In this document: in pieces, positions 1 to 5,196 of the stretch
Layout: every line of letters begins with the position of its first letter
Numbering within the stretch: the first letter of the stretch is position 1
Assembly: GCA_027023345.1 (NCBI GenBank)
Contig: JALVVO010000003.1
Location: 1-5,196 of the forward strand
Reading direction: 5' to 3'
Length of the DNA stretch: 5,196 nucleotides
DNA from: Thermaceae bacterium
Lineage (GTDB): Bacteria > Deinococcota > Deinococci > Deinococcales > Marinithermaceae
Made by a program: the position numbers and the translations under genes
Notes under the pieces: model-generated
Databases searched by the model: none
Told to the model about the DNA's origin: nothing
The model's input: the letters and a program-made list of their open reading frames with translations, nothing else

Positions 1-124
1 GGAAAAGCGCGAAGGCCTCTTCCTTCGATAGCGCACCCCCCCGCGGCACCGCCGGCAGCGCCGCCTCAGGCCGCCCCGAAAGCGCCCGCCGGATCCGGGC
101 GAGGATCCGCTCCCTAGCCTTCAT
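1..124 (-). CDS. lutC: Lactate utilization protein C (LutC), N-terminal fragment
   Basis: Only the first 41 codons are in the window; the gene continues past the left edge. It starts with ATG at 124-122, which overlaps the end of lutB by 11 nt, and is preceded by GGGAGGAG (plus-strand 132-139) at 7-nt spacing, a strong ribosome binding site inside lutB. The N-terminus begins MKARERILARIRRALSG, a basic amphipathic start of the kind usual in LutC/YkgG proteins; the LUD domain that defines the family would follow outside the window. By family knowledge LutC is the third subunit of the LutABC L-lactate oxidation complex and is cytoplasmic; its exact chemical role is poorly known. The assignment rests mainly on position directly behind lutA and lutB plus the N-terminal style, because the diagnostic domain is not visible. 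Confidence 0.8.
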   Translation of the reverse strand, partial: MKARERILARIRRALSGRPEAALPAVPRGGALSKEEAFALF

Positions 125-1505
125 CCTTGATCTCCTCCCAAAGCTCGTGGAAGGGCCTGGGGCTGGGCTCGAGCCCAGCCCGGAGCCGGGTCCAGGCCCG
201 CACCAGGGGAAGCGCCTCGCTCTTCAAAACGCCGGGGAAAAGCCGCATCGCCTTCGAGGCCAGGCGGTAGGCCGAGGGCCGCACCATGGCCTCGGCGTAG
301 GCCCGGACGAGCGGCCTTTCGAAGGGGTAGGTAAGCCCCTCGCGAACGGCCCGCTCGCGCCAGGTAAGGAGCAGCTTCGGGATCGGGATCTTGACCGGGC
401 AGACCTCGGCGCAAGCCCCGCAGAGCGTGCTCGCGTGGTAGAGGGGGTAGGCGTCCTTGGGCCCAAGGAGCGCGGGGGCCAGCACCTTCCCGATGGGGCC
501 GGAGTAGACGAAGCCGTAGGGGTGGCCACCGGTCTGGCGGTAGACCGGGCAGGCGTTGAGGCAAGCGCCGCAGCGGATGCAGCGGAGCACGACGTGGGCC
601 TCGTCGTCGGCGAGGGCGGCGGTGCGGCCGTGGTCCACGAAGACGACGTGGAGCACCTCGGGGCCGTCCGGCTCGCCAGGGCGCTTTGGCCCCTCGATCA
701 GGCTCACGAAGGTGCCGATCGGCTGGCCGGTGGCGGCCCGGGCGAGGAGCGGCAAGAAGACCGCGAGGTCCTCCAGGCGGGGCAAGAGCTTTTCGATCCC
801 GACAAAGGCCACGTGCACCCGGGGAAGGCTCGTCGCAAGTCGAATGTTCCCCTCGTTCTCCACCAGCACCAGGGTGCCAGTCTCGGCCACCAGGAAGTTC
901 CCCCCGCTGATCCCGAGCTCGGCCGAGAGGAACTTCTCCCTTAAAAACCGCCGGGCGGCGGCGGCGAGGTCCTCGGGGCTTGCGTCTTTCGGCGTCCCCA
1001 GGTGCTCGGCGAAGAGCGCGCGGATCTCCTCGAGGCTCTTATGGATCGCCGGGCCGACGATGTGGGAGGGGGGCTCTTCGGCGAGCTGGATGATGAACTC
1101 GCCGAGGTCGGTCTCCCAGGCCTCGACGCCCTGGGAGGCGAGGAAGGCGTTCAGCCCGAGCTCCTCGGTGAGCATGCTCTTCGCCTTGACGGCGAGGCGC
1201 ACGCCCTCCTTTTTCACGATCTCCCCGAGGATCCGGTGGGCGTCCTCGGGCCCCTCGGCGAAGTGCACCACCGCGCCCTTCTCCAAAAGGCGCGCCTCGG
1301 CCTCCTCCAGGTAGCGGTCGAGCCGGGAAAGGACGTGCGCCTTCACCTGGGCGGCGAAGTCCCGCCAGTCCTCGACCGGAACCTCGGCGTAGGCCCGCGC
1401 GCGGTTTCGGTGAAAGTGCAGGGCGGCCTTGGTGACCGACTCGCGCACCTCCGGGCGGCCCGCAAGCAGCGCCCGGCTCTCCTTGGGGTAGGCCCTAGGC
1501 GGCAT
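114..1505 (-). CDS. lutB: Lactate utilization iron-sulfur protein LutB
   Basis: 463-residue protein, close to the usual LutB length. It is the Fe-S subunit of the LutABC L-lactate oxidation system, expected in the cytoplasm. Residues about 60-300 form the LUD domain, including the stretch LGISGGNFLVAETGTLVLV near residue 200 that is typical of the family. A ferredoxin-like region follows: C309, C312, C315 and C319 (CIRCGACLNACP) make a full four-cysteine [4Fe-4S] motif, and C362, C365 and C369 (LCGACAEVCP) form a second motif in which the expected first cysteine is replaced by S359. I believe this three-cysteine form is normal for LutB. The C-terminal ~90 residues are a helical tail. The ATG at 1505 overlaps the lutA stop by 11 nt and has GGGAGG 6 nt upstream inside lutA. 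The stop overlaps lutC. Transcription is presumably from the promoter before lutA. No frameshift or missing core motif was seen. Confidence 0.95.
   Translation of the reverse strand: MPPRAYPKESRALLAGRPEVRESVTKAALHFHRNRARAYAEVPVEDWRDFAAQVKAHVLSRLDRYLEEAEARLLEKGAVVHFAEGPEDAHRILGEIVKKEGVRLAVKAKSMLTEELGLNAFLASQGVEAWETDLGEFIIQLAEEPPSHIVGPAIHKSLEEIRALFAEHLGTPKDASPEDLAAAARRFLREKFLSAELGISGGNFLVAETGTLVLVENEGNIRLATSLPRVHVAFVGIEKLLPRLEDLAVFLPLLARAATGQPIGTFVSLIEGPKRPGEPDGPEVLHVVFVDHGRTAALADDEAHVVLRCIRCGACLNACPVYRQTGGHPYGFVYSGPIGKVLAPALLGPKDAYPLYHASTLCGACAEVCPVKIPIPKLLLTWRERAVREGLTYPFERPLVRAYAEAMVRPSAYRLASKAMRLFPGVLKSEALPLVRAWTRLRAGLEPSPRPFHELWEEIKDEG
132..139 (-). promoter_or_regulatory. Ribosome binding site of lutC
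   Basis: Minus-strand GGGAGGAG lies 7 nt before the lutC ATG and inside the last codons of lutB. It supports this start and suggests lutC is translated by ribosomes arriving from lutB. Confidence 0.65.
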
Positions 1506-2220
1506 TCCGCGCCTCCCACAAAAGCTCGGCCAGGTGGCGAACGGGGATCGGCTTTCCCCGCCGCTTCATCCGACCGGCCAGGTGCAAAAGGCAGCCGGCG
1601 TCGGTGGAGACGAGGGCCTCGGCCTCGGGGAGGGTATCGAGCTTGCGGTCGGCCATGGCCACGCTTATGTGCGGAAGCTTCACCGAGAAGACCCCGCCGA
1701 ATCCGCAACACTCGCGGTCGGCCTCCCAGGGCACGAGCTCGGCGCCGGCGTTTTCGAGAAGCAGGACCGGCTCCTTTTCGACCCCGAGCTCCCTCAGCGC
1801 GTGGCAACCGTGGTGGTAGGCGAGGGTCCGCCCCTTTAGCCCCTCACCCAGCTTCTCGACCCCGAGCACCCGCACGACGAACTGGGAGAGCTCAAAGGTC
1901 CGCTCGGCGAGCTCCACCGCCCGCCGGTACTCCCGGCCGAGCCCCTCGAAGAGCTCGGGGTAGTGGACCTTGAGCATCGAGCCGCAGGAGCCCGAGGGCA
2001 ACACCACGTAGTCGTAGCCCTCGAAGACCGCCATAGTGTGGCGGGCCATCCGCCGGGCCTCGTCCCAGTGCCCCGCGTTGAAGGCGGGCTGGCCGCAGCA
2101 GGTCTGCCCCCGGGGGAAATCCACCTCGACCCCGAGCGAGCGCAAAAGCCGCACGGTGGCGACCCCGGCCTGGGCGAAGAACTGGTCGAGGAGGCAGGTG
2201 GCGAAGAGGGCCACCCTCAT
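1495..2220 (-). CDS. lutA: Lactate utilization protein LutA (two-CCG Fe-S oxidoreductase subunit)
   Basis: 241-residue protein from ATG at 2220, the usual LutA length. It contains two copies of the cysteine-rich CCG domain found in LutA, GlpC, GlcF and heterodisulfide reductase subunits: C9, C41-C42-G43 and C79 in the first, C139, C171-C172-G173 and C210 in the second. The spacing is nearly identical in the two halves (32 then 37 or 38 residues), indicating an internal duplication. Such modules bind Fe-S clusters; LutA is thought to work with LutB and LutC in oxidising L-lactate to pyruvate. The N-terminus MRVALFATCLLDQFFAQAG is characteristic. The frame stays open upstream to a TTG at 2283, but that extension runs through the TATAAT box at 2249-2254 and gives a non-homologous leader (MLVLMRQGV), so the ATG at 2220 is preferred. 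Its Shine-Dalgarno is weak (GGGGAT, 6 nt upstream). First gene of the operon; its last 11 nt overlap lutB. Confidence 0.94.
   Translation of the reverse strand: MRVALFATCLLDQFFAQAGVATVRLLRSLGVEVDFPRGQTCCGQPAFNAGHWDEARRMARHTMAVFEGYDYVVLPSGSCGSMLKVHYPELFEGLGREYRRAVELAERTFELSQFVVRVLGVEKLGEGLKGRTLAYHHGCHALRELGVEKEPVLLLENAGAELVPWEADRECCGFGGVFSVKLPHISVAMADRKLDTLPEAEALVSTDAGCLLHLAGRMKRRGKPIPVRHLAELLWEARNAA
1512..1517 (-). promoter_or_regulatory. Ribosome binding site of lutB
   Basis: Minus-strand GGGAGG sits 6 nt before the lutB ATG and within the 3' end of lutA. It fixes the lutB start and mirrors the lutB/lutC junction, where another GGGAGG precedes an equally long overlap. Confidence 0.6.
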
Positions 2221-2456
2221 CGGGCCATCCCCATCCGCATCGTCTTGGATTATACGAACTCCTTGGCGCATTAGAACCAACAATCAACTTTTTGACCAAA
2301 GTGAAAACGCCCCCGTACACGCCTCAGGGTCCCGCACCCCGCTTGGACTGCGATCCCAATAGGTCTGGCTTGGACCAACCTCGTTTGATGGGAGAACTGG
2401 GCGGGGCTGAGGCTGGCATGAGGTGCCCTGCGCTATACTAGCGCGGAGGTTGCACC
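2221..2456. other. Intergenic spacer between lutA and the broken ABC ATPase
   Basis: About 235 bp with no convincing gene on either strand. It contains the lut promoter, scattered TTG(n)ACCAA-like words (around 2292-2299, 2370-2378 and 2451-2458), an 8-bp direct repeat GCTTGGAC (2341-2348, 2368-2375), a TATACT -10-like box at 2434-2439 without a good -35, and two small palindromes at its right end. It includes stretches poorer in GC than the coding regions. No tRNA, terminator with a U-tract, or insertion-sequence gene was found. Confidence 0.6.
2249..2280 (-). promoter_or_regulatory. Putative lut operon promoter with TTGG-N10-CCAA half-sites
   Basis: A perfect minus-strand TATAAT occupies 2249-2254, 28 nt before the lutA ATG, so transcription would start near 2242. 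There is no good -35 box at 17 nt (GTTCTA at 2272-2277); TTGGTT lies too far away, at 20 nt. A TTGG...CCAA inverted repeat (2263-2266 and 2277-2280) covers the -35 region and could be an operator for a regulator that acts instead of a strong -35. The -10 box is seen directly; the operator role is inference. Confidence 0.5.
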
Positions 2457-2463
2457 AACCTCG
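2374..2463. repeat. 10-bp direct repeat ACCAACCTCG flanking 70 bp
   Basis: ACCAACCTCG occurs at 2374-2383 and again at 2454-2463, exactly 80 bp apart. The second copy overlaps the first recognisable codons of the ABC ATPase fragment (Asn-Leu-Asp). It may mark a small rearrangement or be chance. Confidence 0.45.
2430..2462. repeat. Two adjacent perfect short palindromes at the truncation boundary
   Basis: GCGCTA-TAC-TAGCGC (2430-2444) is followed after one base by GAGGTTG-CAC-CAACCTC (2446-2462). Both are perfect hairpins with 3-nt loops and stems of 6 and 7 bp. The right arm of the second already encodes the Asn-Leu of the ABC ATPase fragment, so the structures abut the point where ABC ATPase homology begins. 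Confidence 0.6.
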
Positions 2464-3455
2464 ACGCCCAGATCCGCCTCTCGGCCCGCGCCGAGATCCG
2501 CAGGCTCCAGCGCGACCTCGGGGTCACCGCCATCCTGGTCACCCACGACCAGGCCGAGGCGCTGGCGATGGCCGACCGGGTGGCGGTCTTTTCCATGGGC
2601 GAGCTGCAGCAGTACGACACCCCCGAGGTCCTCTACCACCGCCCGAAGAACACCTTCGTCGCCGGGTTCGTGGGCTCCCCGCCGATGAACCTAATCGAGG
2701 GCGAGTTCACCGGCGACGGCTTCAAGGCCGGCGAGCTCCGGCTCCCGATCCCCGGCGCCCCCACCGGCAAGGGCTGGCTCGGGGTGCGGCCCGAGCACCT
2801 CGCCCTCGGCGAGGAGGGGCACCCCGCCCGGGTGCTGGTGGTCGAGCCGCTCGGCCACGAGGTGCTGGTGGTGGCCGAGGTCGGGGGCGTCCGGCTCCAG
2901 GTCCTCCTTCCCGAGGAGGAGGCCGACTGGCTCTACCAGACCCTAAAGCCGCTCCTCGGCCAGAACGGGGTCGAGGTGGTGGTGGGCTGCCTCGCCGACT
3001 GGAACCTGAGGACGCTCCGGCGGGTGGCGCCGGAGCTCGAGGTCGGCTTCGACCCCGCCTTCCACCTCGACGTGCCGGTGGGCGAGTTCCTCCGGCTCCC
3101 GGTGCGGACCAACGCCTACGGCTACCTCGACGACCACCCCCTCGGCTACCGCAAGGTCCTCCCCACCCCCCGCTACCTCGCCGACCGGCTGGAGGCGACC
3201 AGCTACCTGGTGCCCGGGGTCCGGGAGTTCTACCTGAGGAAGGAGTTCGTCCTGAAGGCCCTCGACGACGGCTTCAACCCCATCGAGCACCTCCACCGCC
3301 TGCACCCCGGGGTGGCGGTGGACGTCTGGACCCTGGACGCCAGCGAGGAGAACGCCCGGGAAAAGCTCTTAAGGCTCCTGCGGGCGGGGGTGGACCAGAT
3401 CACCACCAACACGCCGCTCGCGCTCGCCCGCCTCTTCGAGCTGGCTTCCCCCTAG
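2457..3455 (+). pseudogene. Fused remnants: UgpC/MalK-type ABC ATPase C-terminus and glycerophosphodiester phosphodiesterase C-terminus
   Basis: One open frame, bounded by a TAG at 2439-2441 and ending at TAG 3453-3455. Codons 2457 to about 2912 match the second half of a MalK/UgpC ATPase: the D-loop remnant NLDAQIRL, the H-loop LVTHDQAEAL (His at 2544-2546), then GFVGSPPMN, the regulatory OB-type region with GVRPEHL, and VVEPLGHEV. Walker A, Q-loop, LSGGQ signature and Walker B are all absent, so it cannot be a working transporter ATPase. From about 2913 (a GAG-GAG-GAG run) to the stop the sequence resembles the C-terminal part of a GDPD (VVVGCLADWNLRTLRRVAPEL, AVDVWTLDASEEN, GVDQITTNTPLALARLF), lacking the N-terminal HRG and Glu/Asp metal-binding catalytic residues. 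The first in-frame ATG (2568) would give 295 residues, but it lies inside the conserved ATPase sequence (LAMADRV) and has no independent ribosome site. In E. coli ugpC and ugpQ are neighbours, which suggests deletion within a ugp-like operon. A real expressed chimera or an assembly join are alternatives. Confidence 0.75.
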
Positions 3456-3486
3456 ACCAAGCTGTCAATATTCACTAAAATTGATA
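3453..3486 (+). promoter_or_regulatory. Putative lon promoter with overlapping inverted repeat
   Basis: TAGACC (3453-3458, on the preceding stop codon) and TAAAAT (3476-3481) are separated by 17 nt and match 4/6 and 5/6 of the standard -35 and -10 boxes, predicting a start near 3488. An imperfect inverted repeat TGTCAAT-N10-ATTGATA (3463-3469 and 3480-3486) covers the spacer and the -10 box and could be an operator. It matches neither the CIRCE nor the HAIR heat-shock consensus. Confidence 0.4.
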
Positions 3487-3510
3487 GCGGTAGACTCATG
3501 ACGCACCGCG

Positions 3511-3518
3511 AAAGGAGG
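3511..3518 (+). promoter_or_regulatory. Ribosome binding site of lon
   Basis: AAAGGAGG lies 6 nt before the ATG at 3525. It decides between this start and an in-frame ATG at 3498, which has no comparable site. Confidence 0.75.
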
Positions 3519-3524
3519 GAAGCC

Positions 3525-5196
3525 ATGAACGTTCCTGAAAAAATCCCGGTCGTGCCGGTCCGGGGGTCGGTCATCTACCCCACGATGGTGATGCCGATCG
3601 ACGCCGGACGCAAGCTGAGCGTCGCCGCGATCGACGCCGCGCTCGAGCGCGACCGGGTGGTTTTGATCGTGGCCCAGCGCGACAAGGAGGTGGAAGAGCC
3701 CGCCCCCGACGACCTCTACCCCACCGGCACCGTCTGCAACATCCTGCGCATGCGCAAAAACCCCGACGGCTCGGTGCAGGTCCTGGTCCAGTGCTTCGCC
3801 CGGGCGCGGGTGAAGCGGTTCGAGCGGGCGGACGGCCACCTCGAGGCCGAGGTCGAGGTGCAAAGGGACGAGCTCGGCAACGAGCTCGAGGTCAAGGCCC
3901 TCTACCGCGAGGTCAAGGAGCGCTTCTCCGAGCTCTTGAAGGAGGGCAAGTACGTCTCCCCCGACGTCGCCCAGTTCATCCAGAACCTCGAGGACCCCGC
4001 CCAGCTCGCCGACTACATCGCTTTCCACATGGACTTCAAGCTCGAGGACAAGCAGCGGATCCTCGAGCTCCCCACCGTCGCCGAGCGGCTCAAGAGGGTG
4101 CTCGCCCTCCTCAACACCGAGCTCGAGCTCATCGAGACCCAGCGCCGCATCCAGCAGCAGGTCAAGGAGGAGATCGACCGGAATCAGCGGGAGTACTTCC
4201 TCCGCGAGCAGATGAAGGCGATCCAGCGCGAGCTCCACGGCGAGGAGGGCGAGGAGGAGGTCGAGGAGTTCCGCAAGAAGATCGAGGCCCTAAACCTCCC
4301 CGAGGTCGTCCGCAAGGAGGCCGAGCGCGAGCTCGGTCGCCTCGCCCGCATGCACCCCGACTCTGCCGAGGCGGCGGTGATCCGCACCTACCTCGACTGG
4401 ATCACGAACCTGCCCTGGAACAAGCGCACCGAGGACAACCTCGACCTGGAGCGGGCCAAGGCCATCCTCGACGAGGACCACTACGGCCTGGAGAAGGTGA
4501 AGGACCGGGTGCTCGAGTACCTCGCCGTCCGCAAGCTCAAGGCCGAGCGGGCGAAAAGGGGCGAGCTCCCCGAGGAGGAGGTCAACAAGGGCCCGATCCT
4601 CCTCTTCGTCGGCCCCCCGGGCGTGGGCAAGACCTCGATCGCCAAGTCCATCGCCCGGGCGCTCGGCCGGAAGTACGTCCGCGTCTCGCTCGGCGGCGCC
4701 CGCGACGAGTCCGACATCCGCGGCCACCGGCGCACCTACATCGGCGCCATGCCCGGCCGGATCATCCAGGGCCTCCGCCAGGCGGGGACCAAGAACCCGG
4801 TCTTCCTCCTCGACGAGGTGGACAAGATGGGCCAGTCCTTCCAGGGCGACCCGGCGGCGGCGCTGCTTGAGGTCCTCGACCCCGCCCAGAACAAGGAGTT
4901 CGTCGATCACTACCTGGGGGTGCCCTTCGACCTCTCCGAGGTGATGTTCATCGCCACCGCCAACTTCCCCCAGCTCATCCCGGCGCCCCTCATGGACCGG
5001 ATGGAGCTGATCGAGTTCACCTCCTACCTCGAGGACGAAAAGCTCCAGATCGCAAAACGCTACCTCCTCCCCCGCCAGCTCAAGGAGTCGGGGCTCACCG
5101 AGCGGCAGGTCAAGATCACCGACGCCGCCCTCAGGAAGCTGATCACCCACTACACCCGGGAGGCGGGGGTGCGGAACCTCGAGCGCGAGATCGGGA
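3525..5196 (+). CDS. lon: ATP-dependent Lon protease (LonA), 5' part
   Basis: 557 codons of an expected ~800; the gene runs off the right edge with no stop. Lon is a cytoplasmic hexameric AAA+ serine protease that degrades misfolded and some regulatory proteins. Residues about 7-200 form the substrate-binding Lon N-domain (IPVVPVRGSVIYPTMVMPI at the start). A charged helical/coiled-coil segment follows, with EYFLREQMKAIQREL at 223-237 and LPWNK at 296-300, both family hallmarks. The AAA+ module has Walker A GPPGVGKT (363-370, Lys369), Walker B VFLLDEVDK (426-434), sensor-1 Asn480 in FIATAN, and the sensor-2 segment EAGVRNLERE with Arg550. GARDESDIRGHRRTYIGAMPG is a conserved stretch of the family, seen here with small substitutions. 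The catalytic Ser-Lys dyad lies outside the window. The start at 3525 is chosen for its ribosome site; an in-frame ATG at 3498 would add nine residues. It has its own putative promoter and appears monocistronic on its 5' side, 69 bp after the ABC/GDPD remnant. Confidence 0.97.
   Translation, partial: MNVPEKIPVVPVRGSVIYPTMVMPIDAGRKLSVAAIDAALERDRVVLIVAQRDKEVEEPAPDDLYPTGTVCNILRMRKNPDGSVQVLVQCFARARVKRFERADGHLEAEVEVQRDELGNELEVKALYREVKERFSELLKEGKYVSPDVAQFIQNLEDPAQLADYIAFHMDFKLEDKQRILELPTVAERLKRVLALLNTELELIETQRRIQQQVKEEIDRNQREYFLREQMKAIQRELHGEEGEEEVEEFRKKIEALNLPEVVRKEAERELGRLARMHPDSAEAAVIRTYLDWITNLPWNKRTEDNLDLERAKAILDEDHYGLEKVKDRVLEYLAVRKLKAERAKRGELPEEEVNKGPILLFVGPPGVGKTSIAKSIARALGRKYVRVSLGGARDESDIRGHRRTYIGAMPGRIIQGLRQAGTKNPVFLLDEVDKMGQSFQGDPAAALLEVLDPAQNKEFVDHYLGVPFDLSEVMFIATANFPQLIPAPLMDRMELIEFTSYLEDEKLQIAKRYLLPRQLKESGLTERQVKITDAALRKLITHYTREAGVRNLEREIG

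Noticed and set aside
395..420. Second Fe-S motif of LutB has only three cysteines, suggesting a damaged site
   Set aside because: From family knowledge the LCGAC...CP form without the first cysteine is common in LutB, so it is probably not a lesion.
147..1973. Several plus-strand open frames opposite lutB and lutA
   Set aside because: Low-complexity Arg/Gly/Ala or Pro-rich translations without domains, opposite genes with intact Fe-S motifs.
2221..2283. Longer lutA start at a TTG at 2283
   Set aside because: The extension spans the TATAAT box and is unlike LutA N-termini; the ATG at 2220 begins the typical MRVALFATC sequence.
2423..3478. 351-codon plus-strand frame overlapping the ATPase/GDPD remnant in another phase
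   Set aside because: The translation is Arg/Pro/Gly-rich with no family signature, whereas the frame ending at 3455 shows H-loop, GSPPMN and GDPD motifs.
3456..3524. Rho-independent terminator after the ATPase/GDPD frame
   Set aside because: The only inverted repeat there is AT-rich with a 10-nt loop and no following T-run; it fits a promoter element better.
3498..3527. Alternative lon start at the ATG at 3498
   Set aside because: It is in frame, but AAAGGAGG is placed correctly only for the ATG at 3525, and Lon proteins usually begin shortly before the PVVPVR segment.
3465..4238. Long leucine/glutamate-rich open frame on the minus strand opposite lon
   Set aside because: It is antisense to a clear Lon coding region; its Leu, Glu and Asp bias mirrors the GC-rich third positions of lon and it has no recognisable domain.
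4290..5150. 286-codon minus-strand open frame opposite the lon AAA+ module
   Set aside because: Same mirror effect; the plus strand carries Walker A, Walker B and sensor motifs in the correct order.

Overview
The window is a GC-rich piece of bacterial chromosome. Codon use (mostly C or G in third position, Leu as CTC, Glu as GAG) and the overall protein style suggest a thermophilic member of Deinococcota (Thermales, near Thermus, Meiothermus or Oceanithermus). This placement is an inference from sequence style, not from a marker gene.

Left part, positions 1-2220, minus strand: a lactate-utilization operon lutA-lutB-lutC, transcribed right to left. lutA (two CCG cysteine-rich modules) and lutB (LUD domain plus ferredoxin-like Fe-S cluster region) are complete. 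lutC is cut by the window edge after 41 codons. Each junction is an 11-nt ATG...TAG overlap preceded by a clear Shine-Dalgarno inside the upstream gene, so the genes look translationally coupled. Together they would form the iron-sulfur L-lactate oxidation complex feeding pyruvate and electrons into metabolism. A TATAAT box lies just upstream of lutA. No lactate permease or lut regulator is visible.

Middle, 2221-2456: a non-coding, partly AT-richer spacer with the lut promoter, several TTG(n)ACCAA-like words, two adjacent short perfect palindromes and a 10-bp direct repeat. It ends where recognisable coding sequence starts abruptly in the middle of an ABC-transporter ATPase.

Positions 2457-3455, plus strand: one uninterrupted frame joins the C-terminal half of a MalK/UgpC-type sugar/glycerol-3-phosphate ABC ATPase (nucleotide-binding core missing) to the C-terminal part of a glycerophosphodiester phosphodiesterase (catalytic N-terminus missing). 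In E. coli these families are adjacent as ugpC-ugpQ, so the simplest reading is a decayed ugpC-ugpQ-like locus collapsed by deletions, though an expressed chimera is not excluded.

Right part, 3456-5196, plus strand: a short intergenic region with a plausible promoter and an imperfect inverted repeat, then the ATP-dependent protease gene lon with a strong Shine-Dalgarno. The window holds its first 557 codons (N-domain, coiled coil and most of the AAA+ module); the protease domain lies beyond the edge.

I see no tRNA, rRNA, CRISPR array, complete insertion sequence, phage gene or defence system. The best candidate for something unusual is the double-truncated ABC ATPase/GDPD fusion and the palindromic DNA at its broken end.
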